From Paenibacillus aceris (GTDB lineage Bacteria > Bacillota > Bacilli > Paenibacillales > NBRC-103111): a stretch of DNA of 64,000 nucleotides. Under the pieces are notes generated by a model, which was not told the DNA's origin, did not search any database, and saw only the letters and a program-made list of their open reading frames with translations. Each line of letters begins with the position of its first letter. Within the stretch, counting starts at the first letter, position 1. Positions 24,963 to 33,571 of this stretch are shown piece after piece. The position numbers and the translations under genes were made by a program. The stretch is from positions 170,316 through 234,315 of the forward strand of contig NZ_JAGGKV010000012.1 of the NCBI RefSeq assembly GCF_017874035.1, read 5' to 3'.

Positions 24963-27191
24963 ATGTATAATAATGAAAAAACAAAATATTTTTATTTACA
25001 TATGCCCAAGTGTGCTGGCACCAGTTTAAGGATATTTTTACAAGAGCATTTTGGGAGAAATATTTATTTTACTGGTACTGAGCAAGTAAGCGATTTTTCA
25101 CAGGAAATGTGGGAAGAAGTTTCCTTTATTGGTGGCTACTTGACTCCAAACTTTAAAGAAATATACGGTGAATATACAGAAATTATTGAATTTACAATAC
25201 TAAGAGATCCGATAAAAAGATATATATCGCATTATAATTATTATAAAGAAATGTTCTCATTACCTTACTTTACAGAAAGATTTAGGAATATTGGTAGTTT
25301 TGAAGGTTATGAAAGAGATGTGATAGAATATCAAAAAGATATATATGAAAATATTACAAGCAAATCCTTTGAAGAATTTATTGATTATGAAAATTTTCGT
25401 GCGGAAACAGATAATATATTTGCAAGAATGTTAATGGAAAAAAATAAGTATCCACAAAATTTTGGTAGTAGTAAAACAATGAATAAATCAAATTTTATAG
25501 ATATGGAAATAATATATAAACGTCTTGATGATATGGCATTTGTTGGAATACAAGAAGATATGAATACGACATTAAAGTTTACTTGTGATCTTCTCGGTAT
25601 TCCTGAACATAAACCAAAAAAAGAGAGTATAACACAAAAAAACTATATTTCGATAGATGATTTATCACCAGATATATTAGATAAAATTCAAAGTAGATTA
25701 GAACTAGATTATCAAATCTACGAATATGGAAAGAAGTTGTTTTACATGAAAAAAGAACAAGTAATTGGTGATAAGACTTTAAAAAAACATTATTCTAAGA
25801 ATGGTTCTAAAATTGATCTAGAAGTTATAGATTTATTGAAAAACAAGAAAGAACGTTCTGCAATTTTCAAGAGAGAGAATATTGTGCATAAAACTATTAT
25901 TGATAAGAATAGTAGAATTTTAGAAATCGGCCCACTTAATCGCCCATTAATAACGCGCGAAGAATTTCCCAATAGTTTTTATGCTGATATTAGAAGTACA
26001 GAAGATATTAAGAAGCTCTATACATCTAATGATTATCTAAAGTTAACGGGTATTTACATTGACCCAAATACTATTATAGACATTGACTATATGCTTACGG
26101 ATAGCTATGAAGAAACATTTAAAGACGAAGAAAAGTTTGATTTTATAATAGCTTCTCACGTTCTTGAACACGTCCCTGACTTGATATTCTTTTTAAGAGA
26201 TGCTTCATCCGCTTTGAAAGAAAATGGGAAAATCATAATTCTTTATCCAGACAAGCGTTATTGCTTTGATCATTTTAGAGAGCCTGCTTCGTTTAGAGAT
26301 GCTTATGATGTTTTTGTTAGAGGAACAAAAGAAACATCCAGAATGGTATTAGACTTCTACAATACTGTAATTGCAGAGAATAATGCTGAAGTTTTCTGGG
26401 ATTCTTCTGAAATGCAAAAGTTGTTGCCGAAAAATAATACAGATGATGCTATCACAGCATATAATAAAGCTTTAAATGGTGAAAAACCTGATGATGTGCA
26501 TTTTTGGCCCTTTACTGATGGGGGTTTTTTACGTTTTCTATATGATTGTATTCGTGCTAAGCTTATACCTTATTGTTGTATAGATTATTGTCCTACTTTT
26601 GAAGGAACACAGGAGTTTTTTGTTGTTTTAGAGCGCAATGATGAGATTTTAGCGGATAATATAAATGAATTAAATTGGCTATCTTTACTAATAGCGTCAT
26701 CAGAAACCGATTACTTTAACTCAAATCATATTAATATGCGAAACCAGATAAATAGCCTAAATCAAAGTGAAGCTGAACTAAACTATCGTATAAATGAATT
26801 AAAGCAATATAGCTCTAGCCTGGAAAATGAATTAAATCTTCTAAGAGAAAATAATGATAACCTTCAAAATGATATAAACATTCTAAGAGAAAATAATGAT
26901 AACCTTCAAAATGATATAAACATTCTAAGAGAAAATAATGATAACCTTCAAAATGATTTAAACATTCTAAGAGAAAATAATGATAATCTACAAAATGAAT
27001 TAAATCTTCTAAGACAAAATAATGATAACCTGCATAATGAAATAAATCTTGTAAGACAAAACAATACTAACCAACAAAATGTAATAAAATCGCTACAAGA
27101 AAAAAATGATACTTTCGAATACAGTACGATTTGGAGAATGACAAAGCCACTTAGAATATTGTTAGATTCAATAAAGAAAATAATTAGATAA
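24963..27191 (+). CDS. Sulfotransferase-methyltransferase-coiled-coil protein of the polysaccharide cluster
   Basis: About 742 residues in three parts. Residues 8-230 look like a sulfotransferase, with the PAPS 5'-phosphosulfate loop LHMPKCAGTSLR and the 3'-phosphate motif ILRDPIKRYISHY. Residues 300-540 look like a class I SAM methyltransferase, with ILEIGPLNRPL near 318 and IIASHVLEHVPDL near 395. Residues 590-715 form a coiled coil made largely of six 14-residue repeats (INILRENNDNLQND). The end carries STIWRMTKPLR, the tail motif shared with the preceding transferase. AGGTGAG precedes ATG 24963. Sulfation and methylation of a glycan end, followed by a rod-like segment, recall WbdD-type chain terminators. 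The next gene makes PAPS. Confidence 0.8.
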   Translation: MYNNEKTKYFYLHMPKCAGTSLRIFLQEHFGRNIYFTGTEQVSDFSQEMWEEVSFIGGYLTPNFKEIYGEYTEIIEFTILRDPIKRYISHYNYYKEMFSLPYFTERFRNIGSFEGYERDVIEYQKDIYENITSKSFEEFIDYENFRAETDNIFARMLMEKNKYPQNFGSSKTMNKSNFIDMEIIYKRLDDMAFVGIQEDMNTTLKFTCDLLGIPEHKPKKESITQKNYISIDDLSPDILDKIQSRLELDYQIYEYGKKLFYMKKEQVIGDKTLKKHYSKNGSKIDLEVIDLLKNKKERSAIFKRENIVHKTIIDKNSRILEIGPLNRPLITREEFPNSFYADIRSTEDIKKLYTSNDYLKLTGIYIDPNTIIDIDYMLTDSYEETFKDEEKFDFIIASHVLEHVPDLIFFLRDASSALKENGKIIILYPDKRYCFDHFREPASFRDAYDVFVRGTKETSRMVLDFYNTVIAENNAEVFWDSSEMQKLLPKNNTDDAITAYNKALNGEKPDDVHFWPFTDGGFLRFLYDCIRAKLIPYCCIDYCPTFEGTQEFFVVLERNDEILADNINELNWLSLLIASSETDYFNSNHINMRNQINSLNQSEAELNYRINELKQYSSSLENELNLLRENNDNLQNDINILRENNDNLQNDINILRENNDNLQNDLNILRENNDNLQNELNLLRQNNDNLHNEINLVRQNNTNQQNVIKSLQEKNDTFEYSTIWRMTKPLRILLDSIKKIIR
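26832..27083 (+). repeat. Six tandem 42-bp repeats inside the coiled-coil coding region
   Basis: Units lie at 26832, 26874, 26916, 26958, 27000 and 27042. Units 2 and 3 are identical, unit 4 differs slightly, and units 5 and 6 are more diverged. Each encodes 14 residues (two heptads), so gain or loss of a unit keeps the frame and changes the coiled-coil length. Confidence 0.92.
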
Positions 27192-27507
27192 GGCTTAAAT
27201 GCAAGAAATTGTGAATGAATGTCATGAGTCTTGCAAATGTCAATTGAAAGAGGCTAAAATGGGCAGAGCGGTATCGTAAACAGCTTGACTGCTTGAGGGT
27301 GTCGACAATAGGCTTCTTCTCGAGGGCTTGATGGATAATTATTTAGGTGACGAATACCCAAGTGAAGATTGGCATACCTGAAGAAATCAGACCAATGTTG
27401 AGGGCGGTGTAGTATTATAGAAATTTTGTCTAAAAGCTTAACTTTCCATAAATCAACGATCAATAAAACAAGATTGTCAAGAGCTTAATCAGCATAAGAG
27501 CTGTGTA

Positions 27508-28050
27508 TTGTGGTTCACGGGCTTATCTGGTTCTGGAAAGTCGACTTTGGCTAATGAAGTAGAGAAACAACTTTACGCAAAAGGAATACGCACCTATATT
27601 CTCGACGGAGATAATATTCGACTAGGCCTTAATAGCAATCTAGGATTTAGTGCAGAGGATCGCAAGGAGAACATCCGTAGGATCGGTGAGGTTTCCAAAC
27701 TATTCGTTGATGCGGGAGTGCTTGTGCTGACAGCATTCATTTGCCCATATGAAGCAGATCGACAGATGGCAAGGAACTTGTTTACTGTAGGTGGATTTAT
27801 TGAGATTTACGTGAACTGTTCTTTAGAAATTTGCGAGCAACGCGATCCTAAAGGACTTTACAAGAAAGCTCGAAATGGAGAAATCAAAGAGGTTACAGGT
27901 ATTACTGCCCCTTATGAGGTGCCTAGCTCGCCAGAATTGAATATAGATACCGGAAAGTACTCGCTGAAGGAATCGGCTGGGCGCGTTATTGAGTACTTGA
28001 TTCAACAGCAAATACTTAAAATAGAACAGTTGAAACATCATGTCATATGA
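27508..28050 (+). CDS. cysC: Adenylylsulfate kinase CysC with a degenerate 5' end
   Basis: The enzyme phosphorylates APS to PAPS, the donor for sulfotransferases such as the one encoded just upstream. The P-loop GLSGSGKST, RKENIRRIGEVSKLF, DPKGLYKKA and GITAPYEVP are all present. The usual ISPY serine is a cysteine (ICPYEAD). The normal N-terminus is broken: TFHKSTINK is encoded at 27441-27467 in one frame and DCQELNQHKSCVLWFTGL from 27472 in another, with no ATG for either. Only TTG 27508 can start the core, which removes about 25 residues. It may be a pseudogene or work poorly. Confidence 0.65.
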   Translation: MWFTGLSGSGKSTLANEVEKQLYAKGIRTYILDGDNIRLGLNSNLGFSAEDRKENIRRIGEVSKLFVDAGVLVLTAFICPYEADRQMARNLFTVGGFIEIYVNCSLEICEQRDPKGLYKKARNGEIKEVTGITAPYEVPSSPELNIDTGKYSLKESAGRVIEYLIQQQILKIEQLKHHVI

Positions 28051-28099
28051 AATACGTTGATCGGCCTAGTAATTGGAATTGTTGATTAACTCGCGTCGG

Positions 28100-28960
28100 C
28101 AGAGCATGATTACAATAATCCATTCTGGTCATTAATGGTATTAAACATTCATTGCAGTCTAAATGTAAAATCTGTTGGATTTAAACAACGGGGGCAATCG
28201 CAATACTGAGATGGATTCCTTTAATTGGTTCCCGCCATATTCAGTTCATATTCCTGAAAAATTACCAGTTTTAGTAACGCAATGTTTATATTCCGAGTAC
28301 CATTTAGCTCTGGGAAGTATTCCGATATTTAGTATAAAGAATTTTTTCGTGTATCCATTTATAAATGGTCATCAATTTTCACTATTTTTAGCAGGGTGGT
28401 TTATTGCTGAATTGTTTATTATTCAAATATTTTTCCTGTTTACGAAAGTAAAACCAAAGCCGAATAATGTCCTACTCACATCAGTTTTCATCCAGCAGTA
28501 ATCTCGATATTACCTAAATATTCACCAATGTTTCATAACCCACAAAAAATATTAAAGAGATATAATTATTTTTAATAATTCCCTTCAGATTATTGTAAGT
28601 TTTTATAAAGAAAAACTGGCTAATACACACAATCTTAATTCCGAGATTCTTGCCGGTGTGATATTACAGATAATCCCGAGATATATTTATAAGAACATAT
28701 AATATGTGATGGTGTGGAGCGATTATAAAGGTAATCCAATATTATCGCTTATTGTACTTTTTTATTCATGTCACGTGCCCTTTCAAAAATCTTACCCAAA
28801 AAGAAATTTTAATTTTAATAGGACGAAAGTACCTTCATATTTTGGCTAATCATTTATTCGTATTTTTTATGTTCAATGTGATATATATCAAGGCACCATC
28901 TTGATATAGGTTTACTGAATAACATAGTTTCGGTACTTCGTTGATTAAAATTGGTTTGTT
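28100..28960 (+). pseudogene. Decayed acyltransferase-3-like membrane protein
   Basis: No intact gene lies between 28051 and 29336. Scattered frames encode hydrophobic pieces that look like an O-acyltransferase: FVYPFINGHQFSLFLAGWFI with AELFIIQIFFLF around 28350-28440, and HILANHLFVFFMFNVIYIKA around 28836-28892. Stops and frameshifts separate them. The order of these pieces fits the C-terminal half of an acyltransferase_3 protein. The family call rests on pattern only. Confidence 0.35.
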
Positions 28961-29008
28961 TACGTTATTAATAGGAAAAGCAGTAAAGGAAGACAGATCC
29001 AGATTATT

Positions 29009-29040
29009 TAAGTAAGGCTAGCGAACTAGTCTTATTTTTT
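29009..29040 (+). terminator. Terminator after the decayed region
   Basis: TAAGGCTAG-CGAA-CTAGTCTTA with one G-U pair, followed by eight T. No gene is seen in 29041-29336. A short stretch near 29110-29140 reads LNIIVVNDNSH and may be a tiny GT2 remnant. AT-rich promoter-like sequence also lies there. Confidence 0.7.
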
Positions 29041-29336
29041 TTGGAACATTAATCTTAACGATATAACAATTTATTTATGGTATTATATTATAGTTAAGGT
29101 GTTCTCTATAGATTTAAATATCATTGTTGTAAACGATAACAGCCATAAGCTCGTTTTCAAACCAATGTAACTGGTATACGCACAACCAACATTATAAATC
29201 TACGATATTACTCCCATACGCCTCCGCGACAAGTATTCATGGCTAACGAGTACGGTGTTATTTGCAGGTGTTGGTACGAAAGTGTTTACTTCTTAGTTAG
29301 ACATAAATTACGCCTAGCGAGGTGAAATCTTTTCAT

Positions 29337-30743
29337 ATGATTCGACAAAGTCAGAGGTTTTTAACACAACTGTATGCACTTTTCGATTTTATGTGTATAC
29401 AGCTCGTTTTCCTTTTTTCATGGTGGATTAAGTTTAAAAGTGGTTGGATTCCATTCGATTCTCCGTTGCCATTTAAGCATTATTTGATGTGGAGCGTTAG
29501 TTATGCATTCATCGCAATTTTCTTAAGTTACATGACGAACTTCTATACGCCAACGCGTAAGAAGCAGTTTTCTTTTGAGGTCTTTAAGATAATTCAAGTG
29601 CATATTTTCAGTTTGATGCTACTTCTCAGCCTTTTGTTTATACTAAAAGAACTCGATGTGTCGCGTTCTTATCTTTTGCTTTTTCTGGTGAATAATATTC
29701 TTTTCATAAGCCTATACCGCTATATAATCAAAATCTCACTGAAACGTATACGCCAAAAGGGTTACAACAAGCAATTTATCCTTATTCTCGGTGCAGGTTC
29801 TCTGGGACGTCAGTTTTACACAAAGCTTAGGCAGCATCCAGAGTTGGGATATGAGGTAGTAGGGTTCCTTGATGATTATCAGGAGAAGCACGAAATCCCT
29901 TATCAAAACTATAAACCGATATTTGGGAAGATCGATGACCTTGAATCCATTTTGAACGATCGGATTATTGATGAGGTCATTATTGCTCTCCCGCTTGATG
30001 CCCACCGTAAATTCGGTCATATTATCAATGTCTGTGAGAAAATTGGCGTCAAAACACTGATTATCCCTGATTTTTATGACTTCTTGCCATCTCGTCCTTA
30101 TTTCGATAATTTCGCCGAGATGCCGCTAATCAATGTGAGAGATATTCCACTGGATGAGTTCCGGAACAGGATTTTCAAACGGGCATTTGATATCGTGTTC
30201 TCGCTAGTAGCAATTATAATTACAGCGCCGGTGATGCTGGCGTCAGTCATTGCAATTAAGCTAACCTCTCCTGGTCCGATCATTTTCAAGCAGGAACGTG
30301 TAGGTTTGAACCGCAGGAACTTTATGATGTATAAGTTTCGCAGTATGAATGTATTGCCGGAAAGTGCTTCTAATACGGAGTGGACGGTTGAAAATGACCC
30401 GCGGCGCACAAAGGTTGGAACTTTCCTTCGTAAAACGAGTTTGGATGAGCTGCCTCAGTTTTTTAATGTGCTTTTTGGGCATATGAGTGTAGTTGGTCCA
30501 AGACCGGAACGTCCGTACTTTGTGGAACAATTCAAGGAAGAGGTTCCGAAGTATATGGTGAAGCATCATATTCGACCTGGTATTACGGGTTGGGCGCAGA
30601 GCAATGGCTTGCGGGGAGATACTTCGATTGAAGAACGTATCAAGCACGATATTTTTTACATTGAAAATTGGACTTTTTTATTCGATATCAAAATTATTTG
30701 GCGAACGATTATTAATGGTTTTATCAATAAAAATGCCTATTAA
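29337..30743 (+). CDS. Polyprenyl-phosphate glycosyl-1-phosphate transferase (WbaP/WcaJ type)
   Basis: About 468 residues. Four or five hydrophobic helices lie in the first 130 residues, then a nucleotide-binding-like domain (LILGAGSLGRQFY near 147). A further helix near 280 leads into the catalytic bacterial sugar transferase domain: KRAFDIVFSLVAIIIT, TSPGPIIFKQERVGLN, MYKFRSMN, LDELPQFFNVLFG, MSVVGPRPERP and RPGITGWAQ. The enzyme moves a hexose-1-phosphate to undecaprenyl phosphate to start the repeat unit. GAGGTGA precedes ATG 29337, so the GTG at 29322 is less likely. It is the last biosynthetic gene of the cluster. Confidence 0.92.
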   Translation: MIRQSQRFLTQLYALFDFMCIQLVFLFSWWIKFKSGWIPFDSPLPFKHYLMWSVSYAFIAIFLSYMTNFYTPTRKKQFSFEVFKIIQVHIFSLMLLLSLLFILKELDVSRSYLLLFLVNNILFISLYRYIIKISLKRIRQKGYNKQFILILGAGSLGRQFYTKLRQHPELGYEVVGFLDDYQEKHEIPYQNYKPIFGKIDDLESILNDRIIDEVIIALPLDAHRKFGHIINVCEKIGVKTLIIPDFYDFLPSRPYFDNFAEMPLINVRDIPLDEFRNRIFKRAFDIVFSLVAIIITAPVMLASVIAIKLTSPGPIIFKQERVGLNRRNFMMYKFRSMNVLPESASNTEWTVENDPRRTKVGTFLRKTSLDELPQFFNVLFGHMSVVGPRPERPYFVEQFKEEVPKYMVKHHIRPGITGWAQSNGLRGDTSIEERIKHDIFYIENWTFLFDIKIIWRTIINGFINKNAY

Positions 30744-30782
30744 TTATTTTTTCACTTCTACCGCATGTTTCGTCAACATCTT

Positions 30783-30824
30783 CCCCATACTAAGCATATA
30801 CTTAGTGTGCGGGGAGGTTTTTTT
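30783..30824 (+). terminator. Hairpin with T-tract overlapping a ribosome site
   Basis: CCCCATACTAAG pairs with CTTAGTGTGCGGGG and is followed by AGG and seven T. It looks like a terminator for the glycosylphosphotransferase gene. The same GGGGAGG is the ribosome site of the small gene starting at 30825. Confidence 0.6.
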
Positions 30825-30950
30825 ATGATCGATCATGAAGACGCGTACCAAGATGAACGCTTGTCGATTGGCAAAGGTTTGATTGTTGGTGTGGTGTTCG
30901 GTTCCCTGATTTGGGCAGGTATTATTACCGGTATTGTGTATATGTGGTGA
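30825..30950 (+). CDS. Small single-pass membrane protein, 41 aa
   Basis: The ATG at 30825 follows GGGGAGG by eight bases. The product starts MIDHEDAYQDERLSIGKGLI and continues into one hydrophobic helix (VGVVFGSLIWAGIITGIVY), ending MW. The acidic head would be cytoplasmic or external depending on orientation. It is placed at the end of the polysaccharide cluster and before a terminator. I do not recognise a family. A longer in-frame start at 30765 has no ribosome site. Confidence 0.6.
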   Translation: MIDHEDAYQDERLSIGKGLIVGVVFGSLIWAGIITGIVYMW

Positions 30951-30956
30951 ATTGAT

Positions 30957-31000
30957 AAAAGACTGCTTAGGCTTGTTCAAAGCCTTAGGCAGTCTTTTTG
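30957..31000. terminator. Strong bidirectional terminator
   Basis: AAAGACTGC (30958-30966) and GCAGTCTTT (30989-30997) extend into an inner stem TTAGGCTT/AAAGCCTTA and end in T. It serves the small membrane protein and the convergent acyltransferase gene. Confidence 0.88.
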
Positions 31001-31002
31001 TT

Positions 31003-32196
31003 TTAGGAGATAGACTTAGAAGAATGGGAAGGATTAAACTTTATTGCGATCTTGAGTCCTGTCACAAGTGGCTTTTCAACAAGTCTGTAGGTTATGTAGC
31101 ATAGGGGTACGACTACAATAACAATGAATACATCCACAAATAGATAACCCAGGTGATTGGCGAAATGCGCAGCCACACTTAATTTCATTAATATTGAACT
31201 GAATATTATATGTGTAAGTAAAATTGTGTATGAAGCATCACCTAGTTTACTTAGAGTCTGCACCCACCTAGGCAACTGAAGCTGCTCAGGGACTGAAGAG
31301 GCACCTAGCAGTACGAAAATAGCCGGAATAACGTATAGCAGGTAGTTGTGGAAAGGAGTAAATTGATATTTGTTATTTATCCATAGGAGTAAAAATCCAA
31401 GTGCTCCTAAGGAAATCAGCAGTTTGTAATGTTTATTTCTATGTTTCTCGACCCATTTGGCTAATAAACAACCTGCCATAAATTCCAAGTTCACATCGCT
31501 AAAGAGAAAGCTTAGATAGAAGTGGCGGTCAATATCGGTACTTAACAGCGGTACACGCAGAAAGTGACATAAAGTTAAGGCAATCCATATGGATGCGAAT
31601 ATATAAGCTGGCTTTTTCTTCAGAGACAAGAGAAGGCTGAAAGCCAAGTAAAATAGCACAAAGTAACTTAAAGACCAAGCGACCGTCAGCACGGGCCCGT
31701 GTGATTGAGGGAGAAGCAGGAAAGATTTAATAATAGTATCTTTATGGGTTTCATAGCCGTATCCAAAGCTCGGAACAAAAAAATATACAGGCAGTACAGA
31801 GAGAGTGATTAGCCAGTAGAAAGGATAGATACGTATAAGGCGGTTGGTTAAGTAGGGGAGAGCGTTCATTTTGGTTCCGATTTTATTGCCATATGTATGA
31901 TAGAGCAGGAAGCCGGTTAATAAGAAAAAGAAATCTACCCCGCCTGATCTCCCGATCGACCTGATCCCTAAAAAGTCATACTGATAATAGTTGAAGGACA
32001 TGGATGAAGCATGGAAAAGCAATACAAATAATGCTGCTGCTCCTCTTGAGGCTTGGAGAACGATTTTTTGGTTGTTATTCAATGATAATTCCTCCGGTTC
32101 TTGAATGGTTCTTATACTCATCAATATCATCATGCCAGAAGTCTGTGAAAAAAGTATGTATACAATCTGAAGGAGAGCTGAAATGAATTGATTCAT
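31003..32196 (-). CDS. Acyltransferase 3 family membrane protein
   Basis: About 397 residues carry ten or more hydrophobic segments. The first conserved block reads ASRGAAALFVLLFHASS near 50, with the family catalytic His. GGVDFFFLLTGFLLYHTYG follows near 85 and RLIRIYPFYW near 118. Such enzymes transfer acetyl or other acyl groups to cell-surface sugars. The gene is convergent to the polysaccharide cluster and probably modifies that polymer. The start is uncertain: no clear ribosome site precedes 32196, and an ATG at 32121 would give a shorter, more typical N-terminus. Confidence 0.82.
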   Translation of the reverse strand: MNQFISALLQIVYILFSQTSGMMILMSIRTIQEPEELSLNNNQKIVLQASRGAAALFVLLFHASSMSFNYYQYDFLGIRSIGRSGGVDFFFLLTGFLLYHTYGNKIGTKMNALPYLTNRLIRIYPFYWLITLSVLPVYFFVPSFGYGYETHKDTIIKSFLLLPQSHGPVLTVAWSLSYFVLFYLAFSLLLSLKKKPAYIFASIWIALTLCHFLRVPLLSTDIDRHFYLSFLFSDVNLEFMAGCLLAKWVEKHRNKHYKLLISLGALGFLLLWINNKYQFTPFHNYLLYVIPAIFVLLGASSVPEQLQLPRWVQTLSKLGDASYTILLTHIIFSSILMKLSVAAHFANHLGYLFVDVFIVIVVVPLCYITYRLVEKPLVTGLKIAIKFNPSHSSKSIS

Positions 32197-32350
32197 TAGG
32201 CAAATTCATTTTTTGATTAGACGATACCGGAGCTAGTCTTATTTTTTTTGCCAAAATCCGTCCAAGCCGGTAGCTTGGCTGCATAATCGTCCAAGTCCCC
32301 TCATATGCATGTACTATGTTGATGTTAATCATGAGTGAGGGGATGATCGA

Positions 32351-33529
32351 ATGCGCCGGGTCACATGGGTGGTAGCAGTGGTAATGTGCTTAGCATTGGT
32401 TCTCGCGGGTTGCGGGATGGGCAAGAAAGATGCAGGATCTATCGTAAAGGATTTGGATCATGTGATCAGCAAGGCGGATAGCTATCAGGCTTCAGGCAGC
32501 ATGATATTGCACACGGGCCAGCAGCCGCAGGAGTATCAAGTGGAGGTTGCGTTCTCGCCGGATCATTTCTACCGGATCTCGCTGACAAATGCGTCGAAGG
32601 ATGTTACTCAGATTGTTCTGCGCAATGAAGAGGGCGTGTTCGTGTTAACGCCGCATCTGAAGAAGAGCTTCCGTTTCCAGAGCGATTGGCCGGAGAACCA
32701 GGGACAGGTGTATTTGTTCCAATCTCTAGCGAAAAGTATTATCGCGGACAAGGATCGCCAGTTTACAACGGATAATGATATGTATGTGTTCGACGTTGCC
32801 GCGAATTATCAGAATGAGCAGTTGTCTCGCCAGAAAATTTGGCTGAATAAAAAGACGCTGGCACCAACACAGGTTCAAGTGTCTGATGCGAACCAAAATG
32901 TGATGGTACAGGTGAATTTCACGAAGTTTGAATTCGACGCGAAGTTTGATAAGGATTTCTTCCAAATGGAGCGCAATATGACGAGCTGGAATATGCAAAC
33001 CTTGCCGACGATGTCGGATGTTAAGGTAACGGATGCAAATCACCCGTCTATCTCTGATGTAACGGACAAAAACTTGTCTGCAACAGGAGGTCAATCGGAT
33101 CAAACGAAAGCGCAAGATGGACAGAAAGCGACTGCGTCTACCGGCACGAAAACGGATGCAACGAAGCCGAATACCGCGGCAAGCAAACCGCAAAGTATCG
33201 GTATTATTGAGCCGAACTATTTGCCTAAGGATGTCGTGAAGCAGGACATTACAGATATGAAGCTGGGTGAAGACGCTGCAGTCCTTTTGAGATATAAAGG
33301 GAAGTACAACTTCAGTATGGTTGAGGTGCGGCCTCAGGCGAAGTCGGTATCCCTGCAGCCAGGCGACATTGTGGATCTTGGATTCACGATCGGTGTTCTA
33401 ACAGGGGAGGATAAGAAAACACTTACTTGGACGAATGACGGTGTTGAGTTCAGATTGACGACAGGCGATTTGCCGACGAATGAAATGATCAAAGTGGCGA
33501 TGGCGACGGAAGGTCAATCTGGTAAATAA
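32351..33529 (+). CDS. LolA-like/YdcC-type lipoprotein
   Basis: The N-terminus has a lipoprotein signal peptide ending LALVLAGC, with Cys near 21. The first 220 residues (SYQASGSMILHTGQQPQEYQ onward) look like the LolA/LppX-like fold. A Thr/Lys/Gln-rich linker follows (about 235-285), then a second small domain (SIGIIEPNYLPKDV onward). In Bacillus the equivalent gene ydcC sits just upstream of alr, as here, and is linked to the sporulating mother cell. GTGAGGGG precedes the ATG. Its direct partner is unknown. Confidence 0.75.
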   Translation: MRRVTWVVAVVMCLALVLAGCGMGKKDAGSIVKDLDHVISKADSYQASGSMILHTGQQPQEYQVEVAFSPDHFYRISLTNASKDVTQIVLRNEEGVFVLTPHLKKSFRFQSDWPENQGQVYLFQSLAKSIIADKDRQFTTDNDMYVFDVAANYQNEQLSRQKIWLNKKTLAPTQVQVSDANQNVMVQVNFTKFEFDAKFDKDFFQMERNMTSWNMQTLPTMSDVKVTDANHPSISDVTDKNLSATGGQSDQTKAQDGQKATASTGTKTDATKPNTAASKPQSIGIIEPNYLPKDVVKQDITDMKLGEDAAVLLRYKGKYNFSMVEVRPQAKSVSLQPGDIVDLGFTIGVLTGEDKKTLTWTNDGVEFRLTTGDLPTNEMIKVAMATEGQSGK

Positions 33530-33534
33530 CTTGT

Positions 33535-33571
33535 AAAAAGGGGATCTGTTCTTAGGAGCAGGTCCTTTTTT
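33535..33571 (+). terminator. Terminator of the lipoprotein gene
   Basis: AAAAAGG...GGATCTG pairs with CAGGTCCTTTTT around a short loop, ending in a T run. Confidence 0.8.

Noticed and set aside
26832..27083. CRISPR-like array
   Set aside because: The 42-bp units are directly adjacent with no spacers and encode heptad repeats inside a long ORF.
27254..27463. Minus-strand ORF of 69 codons before cysC
   Set aside because: No ribosome site or family. It overlaps the broken cysC N-terminus, so the 27192-27440 gap is left as unassigned sequence.
28175..28501. Intact 108-residue gene
   Set aside because: It starts at a TTG without a ribosome site, lies in a region full of stops in related frames, and looks like part of a decayed acyltransferase.
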